A stretch of DNA of 64,000 bases, taken from Streptomyces akebiae. Lineage in GTDB: Bacteria > Actinomycetota > Actinomycetes > Streptomycetales > Streptomycetaceae. The position numbers and the translations under genes are program-made. Of this stretch, positions 51,133 to 59,552 are shown in pieces. The notes beneath the pieces are model-generated. The model ran no database searches, was not told the origin of the DNA, and worked only from the letters and a program-made list of their open reading frames with translations. The stretch lies in assembly GCF_019599145.1 (NCBI RefSeq), contig NZ_CP080647.1, forward strand, positions 434,001 through 498,000, written 5' to 3'. Every line of letters starts with the position of its first letter. Positions within the stretch are counted from its first letter, which is position 1.

Positions 51133-51175
51133 TTGACGCACTCTTATTCGTTAGTTAATTTCCTAACGAAGTCAA
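51133..51175. promoter_or_regulatory. Divergent overlapping promoters with ROK operator candidate
   Basis: A perfect 8-bp inverted repeat TTCGTTAG-N8-CTAACGAA occupies 51147-51170. On the plus strand TTGACG (51133-51138) and TAATTT (51156-51161), 17 bases apart, form a promoter for the kinase gene; on the minus strand TTGACT (51175-51170) lies at the other edge. The half-site TTAGTTAA resembles XylR/NagC-type ROK operators. Binding here would block both directions. Confidence 0.6.
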
Positions 51176-51312
51176 GCGGTACTCGCCTGCCGCACCGACA
51201 GAAGCCCGTCCCGGGGCTTCCCTAGCACCCCCCACAGACCCTGTGTGTCCAGGCACGGTTTCGCCCAGCCGTCGCTGCGCCCATCGCAACGCAACGACGA
51301 AAGAGGCCCTCC

Positions 51313-52227
51313 GTGCCGGATTCAAGGCCCGTCGCGGTCGGTATCGACGTGGGCGGCACCAAGACCCATCTCCGTGCTGTCACGGGGACGGAGTCCGTCG
51401 CCGACCACATCCGTACCAGCCGTGGCTGGCGGCCGCACGACCCGGCGGCCGCGACCGAATGGCTGGCCACGCTGGTCGGGGAGGTGCTGCCCGCGCACAC
51501 CCCTCCGTCCGCCGTGGCCGTCGGCGCCCATGCCTGCGAGACGCCCCGGCAGTGCGAGGGGATACGTCTCGCCCTCCAGCAACGGCTTCAGGTGCCGTGC
51601 CTGGTGGTGGGTGACGCCGAGCTGCTGGTCCCCGCCGCCGGTTTCGCGCAGGGGGTGGGGCTGGTCGCGGGCACCGGTTCGGTGGCCGTCGGCCGGTCCG
51701 CCGCCGGTGCTTCGGTGCAGGTCGGCGGCTGGGGCGCGGTTCTCGGCGACGAGGGCGGCGCCGCCGGCCTGGTCCGGGAGGCATGTCGCGCCGTCTGGGC
51801 CGCGCACGACCGGGGCGAGGCGCCCGACGCCCTCGCCGACCGGCTCGTCGCCGCCTTCCAGGTGAGCGAGGTACCGGCCCTGGGTGGGGCGTTGGAGGCC
51901 GCCACGGCCATGTCCGCCGACTGGGGCCGGCACGCGCCCGCGGTCTTCGAGGCCGCCGAGGAGGGCTCCACCCTCGCCCACCGGGTGATCTCCGACGGGG
52001 GCCGCGCACTCGCCTCGCTGGTGGCGCGGCTCGCCGCCCGCCAGGTCCCCGTCGACGACGTGGTGGTGGCCGGCGGGACGATCCTCTCCCGGCCCGCCCT
52101 GTACTCGGCATTCGCCGAAGCGCTCGCCGACGCTGTACCGTCCGCGCGACCGCATGTGCTTCAAGTGCCGCCGGTCGAAGGGGCGTTGGCACTCTCACGT
52201 ACTCTCCTCCGACCGGTCACCCGCTGA
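51313..52227 (+). CDS. BadF/BadG/BcrA-type ATPase, probable N-acetylglucosamine-type kinase
   Basis: 304 residues with the ASKHA fold. The phosphate-1 motif is AVGIDVGGTKTHLRAV, the phosphate-2 motif GLVAGTGSVAVG, and the adenosine motif VVVAGGTILSRPALYSAF. GGWGAVLGDEGGAAGLVREACRAVW is the signature of the GlcNAc-kinase-like branch of this family. It would phosphorylate a (amino)sugar taken up by the divergent transporter. GTG start 51313 has GAAAGAGG upstream. Confidence 0.85.
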   Translation: MPDSRPVAVGIDVGGTKTHLRAVTGTESVADHIRTSRGWRPHDPAAATEWLATLVGEVLPAHTPPSAVAVGAHACETPRQCEGIRLALQQRLQVPCLVVGDAELLVPAAGFAQGVGLVAGTGSVAVGRSAAGASVQVGGWGAVLGDEGGAAGLVREACRAVWAAHDRGEAPDALADRLVAAFQVSEVPALGGALEAATAMSADWGRHAPAVFEAAEEGSTLAHRVISDGGRALASLVARLAARQVPVDDVVVAGGTILSRPALYSAFAEALADAVPSARPHVLQVPPVEGALALSRTLLRPVTR

Positions 52228-52233
52228 TCACCG

Positions 52234-52250
52234 TCCGGTCGTCGACCGGA
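52234..52250. promoter_or_regulatory. Inverted repeat TCCGGTCG-T-CGACCGGA
   Basis: Perfect 8-bp inverted repeat around one base in the 96-base gap between the kinase and PAP2 genes. Further CGACCGGT-like half sites occur at 52211-52218 and 52254-52261. Either a terminator for the kinase gene or an operator for the next one. Confidence 0.35.
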
Positions 52251-52323
52251 CATCGACCGGTCATTCGTCAACTCCACGCTCAGCCCGCACCCGATCAACC
52301 CACCGCGAAAGGAGCGGCGCTCC

Positions 52324-54234
52324 ATGCCGTCATCTGCCGGGCACCACACGCTCAACCGCCGTGTCTTCCTCAGGAACTCCCTCGGCGTCTCGGCCGGCCT
52401 GATCGCCGCTCCGGCCCTCGCGAACCTCTGGCAGGCCTCCGAGGCGAAGGCCGCCACCGCGTTCGCCGCGTTCGTCGACGACTACACGACCAACACCACG
52501 GCGAACCTCACCCCCGAGACCAACGCCGTGGTCCGGGCCCTCGGCGGCTTCGCCGAGATCTGGAAGACCGGCGACGCCTGGAACACCGGCGCCCCGCTGC
52601 TGCCGGAGATCCTGCGCGCCAACGTGCGCTACAGCGAGCGCGTCACCGCCCGCCGGACGGATGCGCAGGCACGTGAGGCGTTCATCACCGACCGGCAGCA
52701 CCAGAGCTACTCGGTGATCAGCGGTCTCGGCCCCCTCGCCGAGCTGTACAGAACGGGCGCCATGGCGGTCACCGCGATCACCTCCGCGCCGGACGGCACG
52801 CCATCGGGCAAGATCAGCGACTCCGTCCCCGCCGACGCTCCCACCGGATCGGCGAACGGCGCCGGCTCGACCAGTTCCGCGCTCGGGAAGGTGGCCGAAC
52901 TCGTCAACACCGTGCGCGGGCCGTTCGCGTCGAGCAACCCCGCCAAGTTCTCCTACCAGTACCCCCGGCCCTGGCGCATGAACGAGAACAGCGAGGTCGT
53001 CGACACCGGACGGACCGACGAGTTCGGGTTCCCGGTGTACGACTCCGCCGTCGTCGTCGCCCCCCAGCTGCTGCGGCAGCGCGGCGAGGACGCGGCCACG
53101 GACGGCGGCTTCCCCAGCGGGCACACCAACGCCCTCCACCTGGCCGCTCTGGCCTACGCGTACGCCGTACCGGAGCGCTTCCAGGAGATGGTGACCCGCG
53201 CCTTCGAAGCGAGCCACGACCGGATCGTCTCGGGTATGCACTCCGCGCTCGACGTCGTCGGCGGTCGCGTCATGGCCACGGCCCTGGCCGCCGCCGCCCT
53301 CGCCGACCCCAGGAACGCCGAGCTGAAGGCGGCCGCACGCCGACAGGCCGCCGCATACTTCCAGGCGAAGACGGGCACCACCGCCGACACACTGTTCGCC
53401 TACGCGCACTCGGCCGGAACCGATACGGACCCGTACGCCGACCGGGCGGCCAACGAGCGCCTGGTCGAGCCGAAGCTGACGTACGTACTGCCGCGGCACG
53501 GCAAGTCCCGGGACCTGACCGTGCCGAAGGGCGCCGAGGTCCTGCTGGAGACGCGGCTGCCGTACCTCGACGCGGCGCAGCGCCGTGAGGTGCTGCGCAC
53601 GACCGCGCTGCCGTCCGGCTATGTGCTGCTGGACGGGTGGGAGCAGTGGGGCCGGCTCAACCTGTTCGCGGCGGCGGACGGCTACGGTGCCCTCGACGCC
53701 GATGTCACCGTCACGCTGGACGCGTCCCTCGGCGGCTTCCACGCGGCCGACACCTGGCGCAACGACATCGACGGCCCGGGTGGGCTCGTCAAGAAGGGCG
53801 GCGGCACGCTCACGCTGGCCGGCGCCAACCGGTACACGGGCGGCACGGTCGTGGAGGCCGGTGTCCTCGCGGCGGGCTCGAAGGAGGCGTTCGGGCGCGG
53901 TGACGTCCGGGTGAACGGCGGCACGCTGGTCACCGGCGACCACACCGTCCGGGTGCGCGGCGGCTACGCGCAGGCCGGTGTCCTCGACGTGACGCTGGAC
54001 CGGGGCGCCGACGCCGCCCTCGTGGTGGACGGACGGGCGGTCCTGGAGCGGGGCAGCAAGCTTGTCGTCCGCTTCGACGCCGAGCAGGCGCCGCGTTCCG
54101 GCAGCACGGTCGCGGTCATCGGGGCACGGTCCCTCCAGGGCCGGTTCGCGGAGGTCTCCGTGGCCGTCGACGGCTGGACGGCCGAGCAGGTCTTCACGGC
54201 GCACGGGGTGGCGGTGCGCCTGCGCAAGAAGTGA
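52324..54234 (+). CDS. Tat-exported PAP2 acid phosphatase with a C-terminal autotransporter-type beta repeat
   Basis: 636 residues. A Tat signal (NRRVFLRNSLGVSAGLIAAPALA) is followed by a class A-type PAP2 phosphatase. The three motifs are K208-x6-R215-P (KFSYQYPRP), G-F-P-S265-G-H267, and R300-x5-H306-x3-D310 (SHDRIVSGMHSALD), giving the catalytic His and nucleophile. From about 490 the sequence becomes beta-rich with one clear passenger-associated repeat (LVKKGGGTLTLAGANRYTGGTVVEAGVLAAGS) and ends in a small sandwich. It hydrolyses phosphomonoesters outside the cell; the beta repeat may anchor or display it. Ends at a strong terminator. Confidence 0.85.
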   Translation: MPSSAGHHTLNRRVFLRNSLGVSAGLIAAPALANLWQASEAKAATAFAAFVDDYTTNTTANLTPETNAVVRALGGFAEIWKTGDAWNTGAPLLPEILRANVRYSERVTARRTDAQAREAFITDRQHQSYSVISGLGPLAELYRTGAMAVTAITSAPDGTPSGKISDSVPADAPTGSANGAGSTSSALGKVAELVNTVRGPFASSNPAKFSYQYPRPWRMNENSEVVDTGRTDEFGFPVYDSAVVVAPQLLRQRGEDAATDGGFPSGHTNALHLAALAYAYAVPERFQEMVTRAFEASHDRIVSGMHSALDVVGGRVMATALAAAALADPRNAELKAAARRQAAAYFQAKTGTTADTLFAYAHSAGTDTDPYADRAANERLVEPKLTYVLPRHGKSRDLTVPKGAEVLLETRLPYLDAAQRREVLRTTALPSGYVLLDGWEQWGRLNLFAAADGYGALDADVTVTLDASLGGFHAADTWRNDIDGPGGLVKKGGGTLTLAGANRYTGGTVVEAGVLAAGSKEAFGRGDVRVNGGTLVTGDHTVRVRGGYAQAGVLDVTLDRGADAALVVDGRAVLERGSKLVVRFDAEQAPRSGSTVAVIGARSLQGRFAEVSVAVDGWTAEQVFTAHGVAVRLRKK

Positions 54235-54249
54235 CCGCACGGTTGAGCG

Positions 54250-54287
54250 GGCCTGTCGGGGGTGGCGTGCGCCGCCCCCGACAGGCC
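54250..54287. terminator. Strong bidirectional terminator
   Basis: A 17-bp stem (one mismatch) GGCCTGTCGGGGGTGGC with its complement and a GTGC tetraloop, between convergent genes, 15 bases after one stop codon and just before the other. Confidence 0.85.
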
Positions 54288-54288
54288 T

Positions 54289-56679
54289 TCACAGAGCCGG
54301 GGGCAGGGCCTGCTCCGCCCAGATGGTCTTGCCCGCGCCACTCGGACGGCTGCCCCAGCGGTCGGTGAGCTGGGCGACCAGGAGCAGGCCGCGGCCCCCC
54401 TCGTCGAAGCTGCGGGCCCGGCGCAGATGCGGTGAGGTGCTGCTGGCGTCGGAGACCTCGCAGATGAGGGTGCGGTCGCGGATCAGGCGCAGCTGGATGG
54501 GGGCGCCGCCGTAGCGGATGGCGTTGGTGACGAGTTCGCTGACCACGAGTTCGGTGACGAAGACGGCCTCCTCCAGGCCCCAGCGGTTGAGCTGGTCGGT
54601 GGCGAGCTTGCGCGCGTTGGCGACCAGCGCCGGGTCGTCGGTGAGGTTCCAGACGGCGACCTGTTCCGCGTCGAGGGCGCGGGTGCGCGCGAGCAGCAGG
54701 GCCACGTCGTCGGCCGGGGTCTCGGGGAGCAGTGCCTTCAGCACGGTGTCGCAGACGCGCTCCAGACTGTCCGCCGGTCCCGCCAGCGCGGCGCACAGGG
54801 CGGCGGTTCCCGTGTCGACGTCACGGTCCCGGGCCTCGACCAGGCCGTCGGTGTAGAGCGCGAGGACCGAGCCCTCGGGCACCTCCAGCTCCCTCGCCTC
54901 GAACGGGAGGCCGCCGACGCCGAGCATCGGCCCGGCCGCCACCTCGACGACCTGGACGCTGCCGTCGGGCCGCACCACCACGGGCGGCACATGCCCGGCC
55001 GAGGCGATCGAGCAGCTGCGGTCCACCGGGTCGTAGACCGCGTACAGGCAGGTCGCGCCGATCTCCCCGTCCCCCGTGCCGTCGCCGGCCGCGAGGTGCT
55101 CGACCAGGTCGTCCAGATGGGTGAGGAGCTCGTCGGGCGGCAGGTCGACGTCGGCGAGCGCCCACACGGCCGTGCGCAGCCGGCCCATGGTGACGGAGGC
55201 GTGGATGCCGTGGCCCACGACGTCGCCGACGACCAGCGCCACCCGGGTCCCGGACAGCGGGATCACGTCGAACCAGTCGCCGCCCACCCCGGCCTGCGAC
55301 AGGGCCGGCAGATAGCGGGAGGCGAACTCGACGGCCGCCTGGCCGCCGACCGTCTTCGGCAGCAGGCTGCGCTGGAGCGCCAGCGCCGTAGTCCTCTCCT
55401 TCGTGTAGCGGCGGGCGTTGTCGACGCAGACGGCCGCCCGGCTGGCGAGTTCCTCGGCGAGCGACACGTCTTCCTGGTCGAAGGCGTCGGGATGCTCGGG
55501 GGTCAGGAGCCGGACGAGGATGGCGACACCGAGGGTGGTGCCGCGCGCGACCAGCGGTACGGCCATCAGGGAGAGGTCGTGGTCCGCGGCCTGCTGGAGT
55601 TTGGCGGAGCGGGCGCCGTGCCGGGCGAACCAGGAGTCGAGGGCGTCGTCGCCGGTGCGGGCGAGCGCGGGGGACCCGGTGAACAGGGCACGGGCGGGCG
55701 GCGAGGTGGGCGGGTAGACATCGGCGGAGCCCAGGCCGATCGCCGCCTCCGGGACACCCGGCGTACGGGAGTGATGCGCGGTCCGGCGCAGTTCCACACC
55801 TCCGTCCACGGGGACCATCTCGGGTTCCTCGCCCTGGAGCACGGACTCCAGGAGGTCGACGCTGGCGAAATCGGCGAGCCGGGGTACGACCAGTTCGGCG
55901 AGTTCGCGGGCGGTCTGGACGACGTCGAGTTTGGTGCCGATGGACCCGGCCGCCTCGTTCAGCAGGGCCAGGCGCTGGCGTGCCCAGAACTGCTCGCTGC
56001 TGTCGAACGCGGCGAGCGCGGTGCCGATCAGCTCTCCGGAGGGGTCACGCACCGGCCACATCTCGGAGGTCCAGGCGTGCATGCGCCGGCCGGAGGGCGA
56101 ACGGGTCCAGCTCTCGTAACGGACCGGCTGTCCGGTCTCCACCACGATCTCCAGATGGCGCAGGAAGCCCCGGCTGTGCTCGGCGTCCTCCACGGTGTCG
56201 GGAAAGTACCGGTGCCGGAACTCCTCCTCGGGCTGCCCCATGACCTGGCACGCCCAGTCGTTCATCCGGAGGTACCGCTGCCCGGTGTCGAAGACCGACA
56301 TGGACATCGACGCCTGACTGAAGGCCAGCTCACCGAGGCCCCGCTCGGTGAGGTCGGGCGCGGCCTGGACGACGAACCGCCGCCGCTCTCCCGCCGCGCC
56401 CCGCACCGGGCAGATCCGCAGCGCGACCTTCTGCCGTCGCCCGTCCCGGTAGCGCAGGTCCACCACCGCGTCGCCGTGTGTCAGCAGCGTCCGCCAGACC
56501 GCGACCGCGTCCCCGTCCACCAGGGCGTCGGCCGGCCTTCCGGTCACCTCCTCGGCGGTGTAGCCGGTGAGCCGCCGGGCACCCTCGCTCCACCCCGCGA
56601 CGAGGCCGCGCGCGTCGACCACCGCCATCGCCTCACCGGCCGTGGCAGCCCGCGACGCGCCGGACGCCTTCGTCACCAT
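54289..56679 (-). CDS. PAS-PAS-GAF-SpoIIE-HATPase phosphatase/anti-sigma regulator
   Basis: About 796 residues from ATG 56679 (GTG 56676 possible). The order is PAS 1 (VDARGLVAGWSEGARRLTGYTAEEV), PAS 2 (VFDTGQRYLRMNDWACQVMG, then EMWPVRDPSGELIGTALAAFDSS), and GAF (PRLADFASVDLLESVL, with LMAVPLVARGTTLGVAILVRL). The SpoIIE-type PP2C phosphatase follows (SQAGVGGDWFDVIPLSGTRVALVVGDVVGHG, LALYTDGLVEARD). The C terminus is a GHKL ATPase of the anti-sigma type (FVTELVVSELVTNAIRYGG, DEGGRGLLLVAQL). It can both phosphorylate and dephosphorylate STAS-type antagonists to control a sigma factor in response to an internal signal. Confidence 0.9.
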   Translation of the reverse strand: MVTKASGASRAATAGEAMAVVDARGLVAGWSEGARRLTGYTAEEVTGRPADALVDGDAVAVWRTLLTHGDAVVDLRYRDGRRQKVALRICPVRGAAGERRRFVVQAAPDLTERGLGELAFSQASMSMSVFDTGQRYLRMNDWACQVMGQPEEEFRHRYFPDTVEDAEHSRGFLRHLEIVVETGQPVRYESWTRSPSGRRMHAWTSEMWPVRDPSGELIGTALAAFDSSEQFWARQRLALLNEAAGSIGTKLDVVQTARELAELVVPRLADFASVDLLESVLQGEEPEMVPVDGGVELRRTAHHSRTPGVPEAAIGLGSADVYPPTSPPARALFTGSPALARTGDDALDSWFARHGARSAKLQQAADHDLSLMAVPLVARGTTLGVAILVRLLTPEHPDAFDQEDVSLAEELASRAAVCVDNARRYTKERTTALALQRSLLPKTVGGQAAVEFASRYLPALSQAGVGGDWFDVIPLSGTRVALVVGDVVGHGIHASVTMGRLRTAVWALADVDLPPDELLTHLDDLVEHLAAGDGTGDGEIGATCLYAVYDPVDRSCSIASAGHVPPVVVRPDGSVQVVEVAAGPMLGVGGLPFEARELEVPEGSVLALYTDGLVEARDRDVDTGTAALCAALAGPADSLERVCDTVLKALLPETPADDVALLLARTRALDAEQVAVWNLTDDPALVANARKLATDQLNRWGLEEAVFVTELVVSELVTNAIRYGGAPIQLRLIRDRTLICEVSDASSTSPHLRRARSFDEGGRGLLLVAQLTDRWGSRPSGAGKTIWAEQALPPAL

Positions 56680-56775
56680 ATGGCCAGGATGGTCCGTTCG
56701 GGGCGGGGCAACAACCCGGCTACGCCCGTGACGTACCGGGTCCATGCCCCGCCGTAGGGCTGGAGGGCCGTAGGG

Positions 56776-57588
56776 CTAGAGGGTGGTGCGGGATTCGAGG
56801 TCCTGGCGGGTGTCGTTGCCGTAGACGCCCGTTTCGTCGCCCCGGATTCCGTACCAGAGCTGGAAGCGCGCCACGGCTTCCTTGAGTACGACGTCGTACT
56901 GCCCCGAGGTGGAGCCGTTGTCGTACACGTTCGGGATGCGCAGCAGCCGTTGCTGGAGTTCGGAGACCTCGGGGCCGCTGTCGCCCTCGCGGAGGGTGCC
57001 GGGGCCGTCCGGGTCGGCGCCGTCGTCCGGGGCCGGCGCCGAGGTCGCGGGGGCCGACGGGGTCGCGCTCGGGGTGACGGCGCGAGCCTCCTTCTCCGTG
57101 TCGCCGCCGGGCAGGAGCAGGGCGGCGCCGAAGCCCAGCAGGGCCGCCGCGCCGACGCCGACGATCACGGCGGCGCGCTTGAGGCCGGATCCGTCGCCGG
57201 GGGCCGGCCGCCGTCGCTGCCGACGCCGGTGTCCCTCGTCGCGCGGGACCGTGTCCGAGCCGAAGTCCTCGCCGACCATGACCGGGGGGAGTTCCTCGGT
57301 CTCGTACTCCGTCCGGGGCAGGATCCGCTCGGGGGCGGGCTTCGGCTCCGGTGCGGGCGTCGCCGCCGGGGGCGGTGCCGACGGCGGTGGCGGCGGTGTC
57401 GGAACCGATGCCGGGGTGGGGGGTACGGCGACGGTCTCGTACTCGTCGTCGGGGCCGTTGGCTCCCTTGAACTGCTCGAACTCACGCAGCAGCTCGGCCA
57501 GGGCCTCGGTCCTGCGCCGGCGCATGACGTAGGTCGGCTCGATCGTGGGACGCTTCGCCGTCCGGCCCGGTTCGGGCGGTTTCGACAC
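56776..57588 (-). CDS. Membrane-anchored peptidoglycan-binding-like protein
   Basis: 270 residues from GTG 57588 with AAGGAGAA upstream. A cytoplasmic N-terminal part with YVMRRRRTEALAELLREFEQF and a long Pro-rich disordered segment (about 55-100) precede a single membrane helix (AAVIVGVGAAALLGFGAALLLPGG, about 142-165). After an Ala/Pro/Asp-rich spacer comes a PG_binding_1 domain (LREGDSGPEVSELQQRLLRIPNVYDNG, LKEAVARFQLWYGI, YGNDTRQDLE). It likely links the membrane to the cell wall. The histidine kinase gene upstream runs in the same direction, 71 bases away. Confidence 0.82.
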   Translation of the reverse strand: MSKPPEPGRTAKRPTIEPTYVMRRRRTEALAELLREFEQFKGANGPDDEYETVAVPPTPASVPTPPPPPSAPPPAATPAPEPKPAPERILPRTEYETEELPPVMVGEDFGSDTVPRDEGHRRRQRRRPAPGDGSGLKRAAVIVGVGAAALLGFGAALLLPGGDTEKEARAVTPSATPSAPATSAPAPDDGADPDGPGTLREGDSGPEVSELQQRLLRIPNVYDNGSTSGQYDVVLKEAVARFQLWYGIRGDETGVYGNDTRQDLESRTTL

Positions 57589-57659
57589 GCTGTTCTCCTT
57601 CCGTGCACGCGGTCTCCCGCCATCCCCGAGAGGAGATACGGGAAGCCGGGCCGGGAGGT

Positions 57660-58961
57660 TCAGCCCGGCAGGCGGCTCCGGGGGGCGCTCGGGAGCACGG
57701 CGGCCACCTCCCAGCCGGGGCCGTCCGCGCGCGGCCGGGCCTGGATACGGCCGCCGAGCGCGGTGACCCGTTCCGTGAGGCCGACCAGTCCGAAGCCTCC
57801 GCCCCGGGCCGCATCCGGCAGCCGGGCGGCGCCGCGTCCGTCGTCGCGGACCACGACCTCCAGTCCACCGCGCCCGTGGCGGAGGTCGACGGTGACCTCG
57901 GTGGCGTCGGCGGCGTGCCGGCGGACGTTCGTCAAGGCCTCCTGCACCACGCGGAAGGCGGCGGCCTGCACCTCGTGCGGCAGGTCGTCGGGGACGGAAG
58001 GGTCGTGGCGCAGCACGGCGCGGCGGCCGTCGACACCGCCGACGCCGTCGAAGCCGCGCACCAGTTCGTCGAGGCCCGCCAGATCGCCCACCGGGCGCCG
58101 GTCGGCGGGCCCGGTCTCCTCCTCGTGGTCGCGCAGCACACCGACCGTGCGGCGCATGGAGGCCAGCGCCTCGGTCGCGGCGCGCTCGATGCCCGCGAGG
58201 ACGGGATCGAGGCTCCCCCAGACTTCGTCCGGGGGTACCCCCATCTCGCTTCGCTCGGGTTCGGAGGCGGCCATCATCCGGGCGACCTGGGTCTGGACCA
58301 GGATCCCGGTGACATGGTGGGCGACGAAGTCGTGCAGGTCCGCGGCCATGGCGAGGCGCTCCGCCCGGCGGGTCTCGGTGACGACCTGGGTCCGCCGGTT
58401 GTCGAGGGTGCGCAGATAAGCGGCGACGGCGGCCGCGATCCCGGCCAGCAGCACCAGGAGCAGGGTCACGCCGATGAGGCTGTCGTCCGGCTCGACGACG
58501 AAGTACGGCAGCGGAAGCGTGACCAGGGCGAGACCGTCGAGGAGTCCGCAGGCCGGCGCCCAGCCGGGCGGGCAGGTGCGGACGGCCACCACCAGCAGAC
58601 ACAGCAGCACGGCCGGTTGTCCCGGGCCGAAGCCGCCCGTCTCCCGCATCAGGAGCAGGACCCCGACGCTCGCCAGGACGGCCAGTGCGGGGACGCCCGC
58701 GCGGACCTGGGGCGTCAGCCAGTCCGGTCGGCGGTGCTCGGGCCACAGCACCGCCGCGAGCCCCACGGCCAGAGGGAGCAGGCGCGGCCACAGATGGGCG
58801 GTGTCCTCCGCCGTCAGGAGGAGGACGTCGGCTCCGCAGGCCAGGAGGAGGGCCACGACGCCGCCGACGTGTACACAGCCCGCTCCGGCCGGGCGCCCCG
58901 GTCGGCCGGGGCCGCCACCCGGGGATGCCTTGGTGTCGAGCACGAGGTTCACGCGGATCAC
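57660..58961 (-). CDS. NarL-type sensor histidine kinase with an in-frame repeat insertion
   Basis: 433 residues from GTG 58961 (GTG 58952 is an alternative; TACTGT at 58965-58960 could be the -10 of a leaderless start there). The N-terminal half holds about six membrane helices (LLLACGADVLLLTAE, LLPLAVGLAAVLW, ALAVLASVGVLLL, LLCLLVVAV, GVTLLLVLLAGIAAAVAAYL). The HisKA_3 box is AMAADLHDFVAHHVTGILVQTQVAR; the ATPase has EALTNVRRHA, VRDDGRG and GGGFGLVGLTERV. A 16-residue insertion (PERSEMGVPPDEVWGS) between MMAASE and LDPVLAG is encoded by a repeat element. Divergent from the ABC operon that ends with the cognate-type NarL regulator. Confidence 0.9.
   Translation of the reverse strand: MIRVNLVLDTKASPGGGPGRPGRPAGAGCVHVGGVVALLLACGADVLLLTAEDTAHLWPRLLPLAVGLAAVLWPEHRRPDWLTPQVRAGVPALAVLASVGVLLLMRETGGFGPGQPAVLLCLLVVAVRTCPPGWAPACGLLDGLALVTLPLPYFVVEPDDSLIGVTLLLVLLAGIAAAVAAYLRTLDNRRTQVVTETRRAERLAMAADLHDFVAHHVTGILVQTQVARMMAASEPERSEMGVPPDEVWGSLDPVLAGIERAATEALASMRRTVGVLRDHEEETGPADRRPVGDLAGLDELVRGFDGVGGVDGRRAVLRHDPSVPDDLPHEVQAAAFRVVQEALTNVRRHAADATEVTVDLRHGRGGLEVVVRDDGRGAARLPDAARGGGFGLVGLTERVTALGGRIQARPRADGPGWEVAAVLPSAPRSRLPG
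58212..58259. repeat. Mobile-looking palindromic repeat inserted in frame in the kinase gene
   Basis: A 48-base segment with a CCCCC...GGGGG stem and the palindrome GGGGGTACCCCC (58231-58242) encodes exactly 16 codons within the kinase. I recall this GGGTACCCC-centred sequence, with its GCGAAGCGAG arm, as a high-copy repeat of Streptomyces genomes, normally intergenic. A related CGGGTACCC tandem occurs at 35713-35730. Confidence 0.65.
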
Positions 58962-59113
58962 AGTAGGCAGTGCCTGTGGTCCCCGTATCGGCCGTACGGC
59001 CGAGGAGGCGTGTCCGGCGGGTGGGAGTCCTGGCCGTTCGGCCGAGGCGGCCGCCCCCGCCGCCGGGAGAGGTTGGGTGGCGCAACCGCACCCCTCTCCA
59101 CCAGGAGCACCTC

Positions 59114-59482
59114 ATGGAACGCAGCCCCCTGCTCATCACCGCCGCCACCGTGTCGGTTCTGGCCGTCGGCGGCGGAGCCCTCACCTACGCGATGAGCGGT
59201 ACGGAGTCCACGACCGGACTCGACACGTTCAACACCGTCACCGTGGACGGCCAGAAGGCGCTCAGCGGGAACATCGTCGCCGGTCGCACCGAGTCGAAGT
59301 ACAGCCCGCTGCCCTGGATCGGCGGCGAGACCTCCGATCTGAGGTGCCCCGACCTCAAGGCGGTGGCCGGCACCAAGGTGACCTGCACGGGCAAGGACGG
59401 CGACGGCAAGGACCTCTCCATCCCCGTCACCGTCGTCAAGGCCGACGCCTCCAGCGTCACGTGGAAGTTCGAGCGCGCCTAG
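59114..59482 (+). CDS. DUF4333 protein, membrane-anchored
   Basis: 122 residues from ATG 59114 (CAGGAGCACCTC upstream). An N-terminal signal/anchor (SPLLITAATVSVLAVGGGALTYAM) is followed by an exported DUF4333-type domain: a Cys pair in SDLRCPDLKAVAGTKVTCTGKDGDGKDLSIPVTVVKADASSVTWKFE that probably forms a disulfide. Function unknown; DUF4333 proteins resemble small extracellular interaction domains. First gene of the operon with the ABC transporter, 70 bases upstream of the ATPase gene, and divergent from the histidine kinase gene, so it may be the stimulus-sensing part of that system. Confidence 0.8.
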   Translation: MERSPLLITAATVSVLAVGGGALTYAMSGTESTTGLDTFNTVTVDGQKALSGNIVAGRTESKYSPLPWIGGETSDLRCPDLKAVAGTKVTCTGKDGDGKDLSIPVTVVKADASSVTWKFERA

Positions 59483-59552
59483 GGGGTGCCGGAGGCTCCC
59501 GCACAGCACTTTCGCAGCACTCCCCGGTCCCACCGAAAGGCCCGTCACCGTC

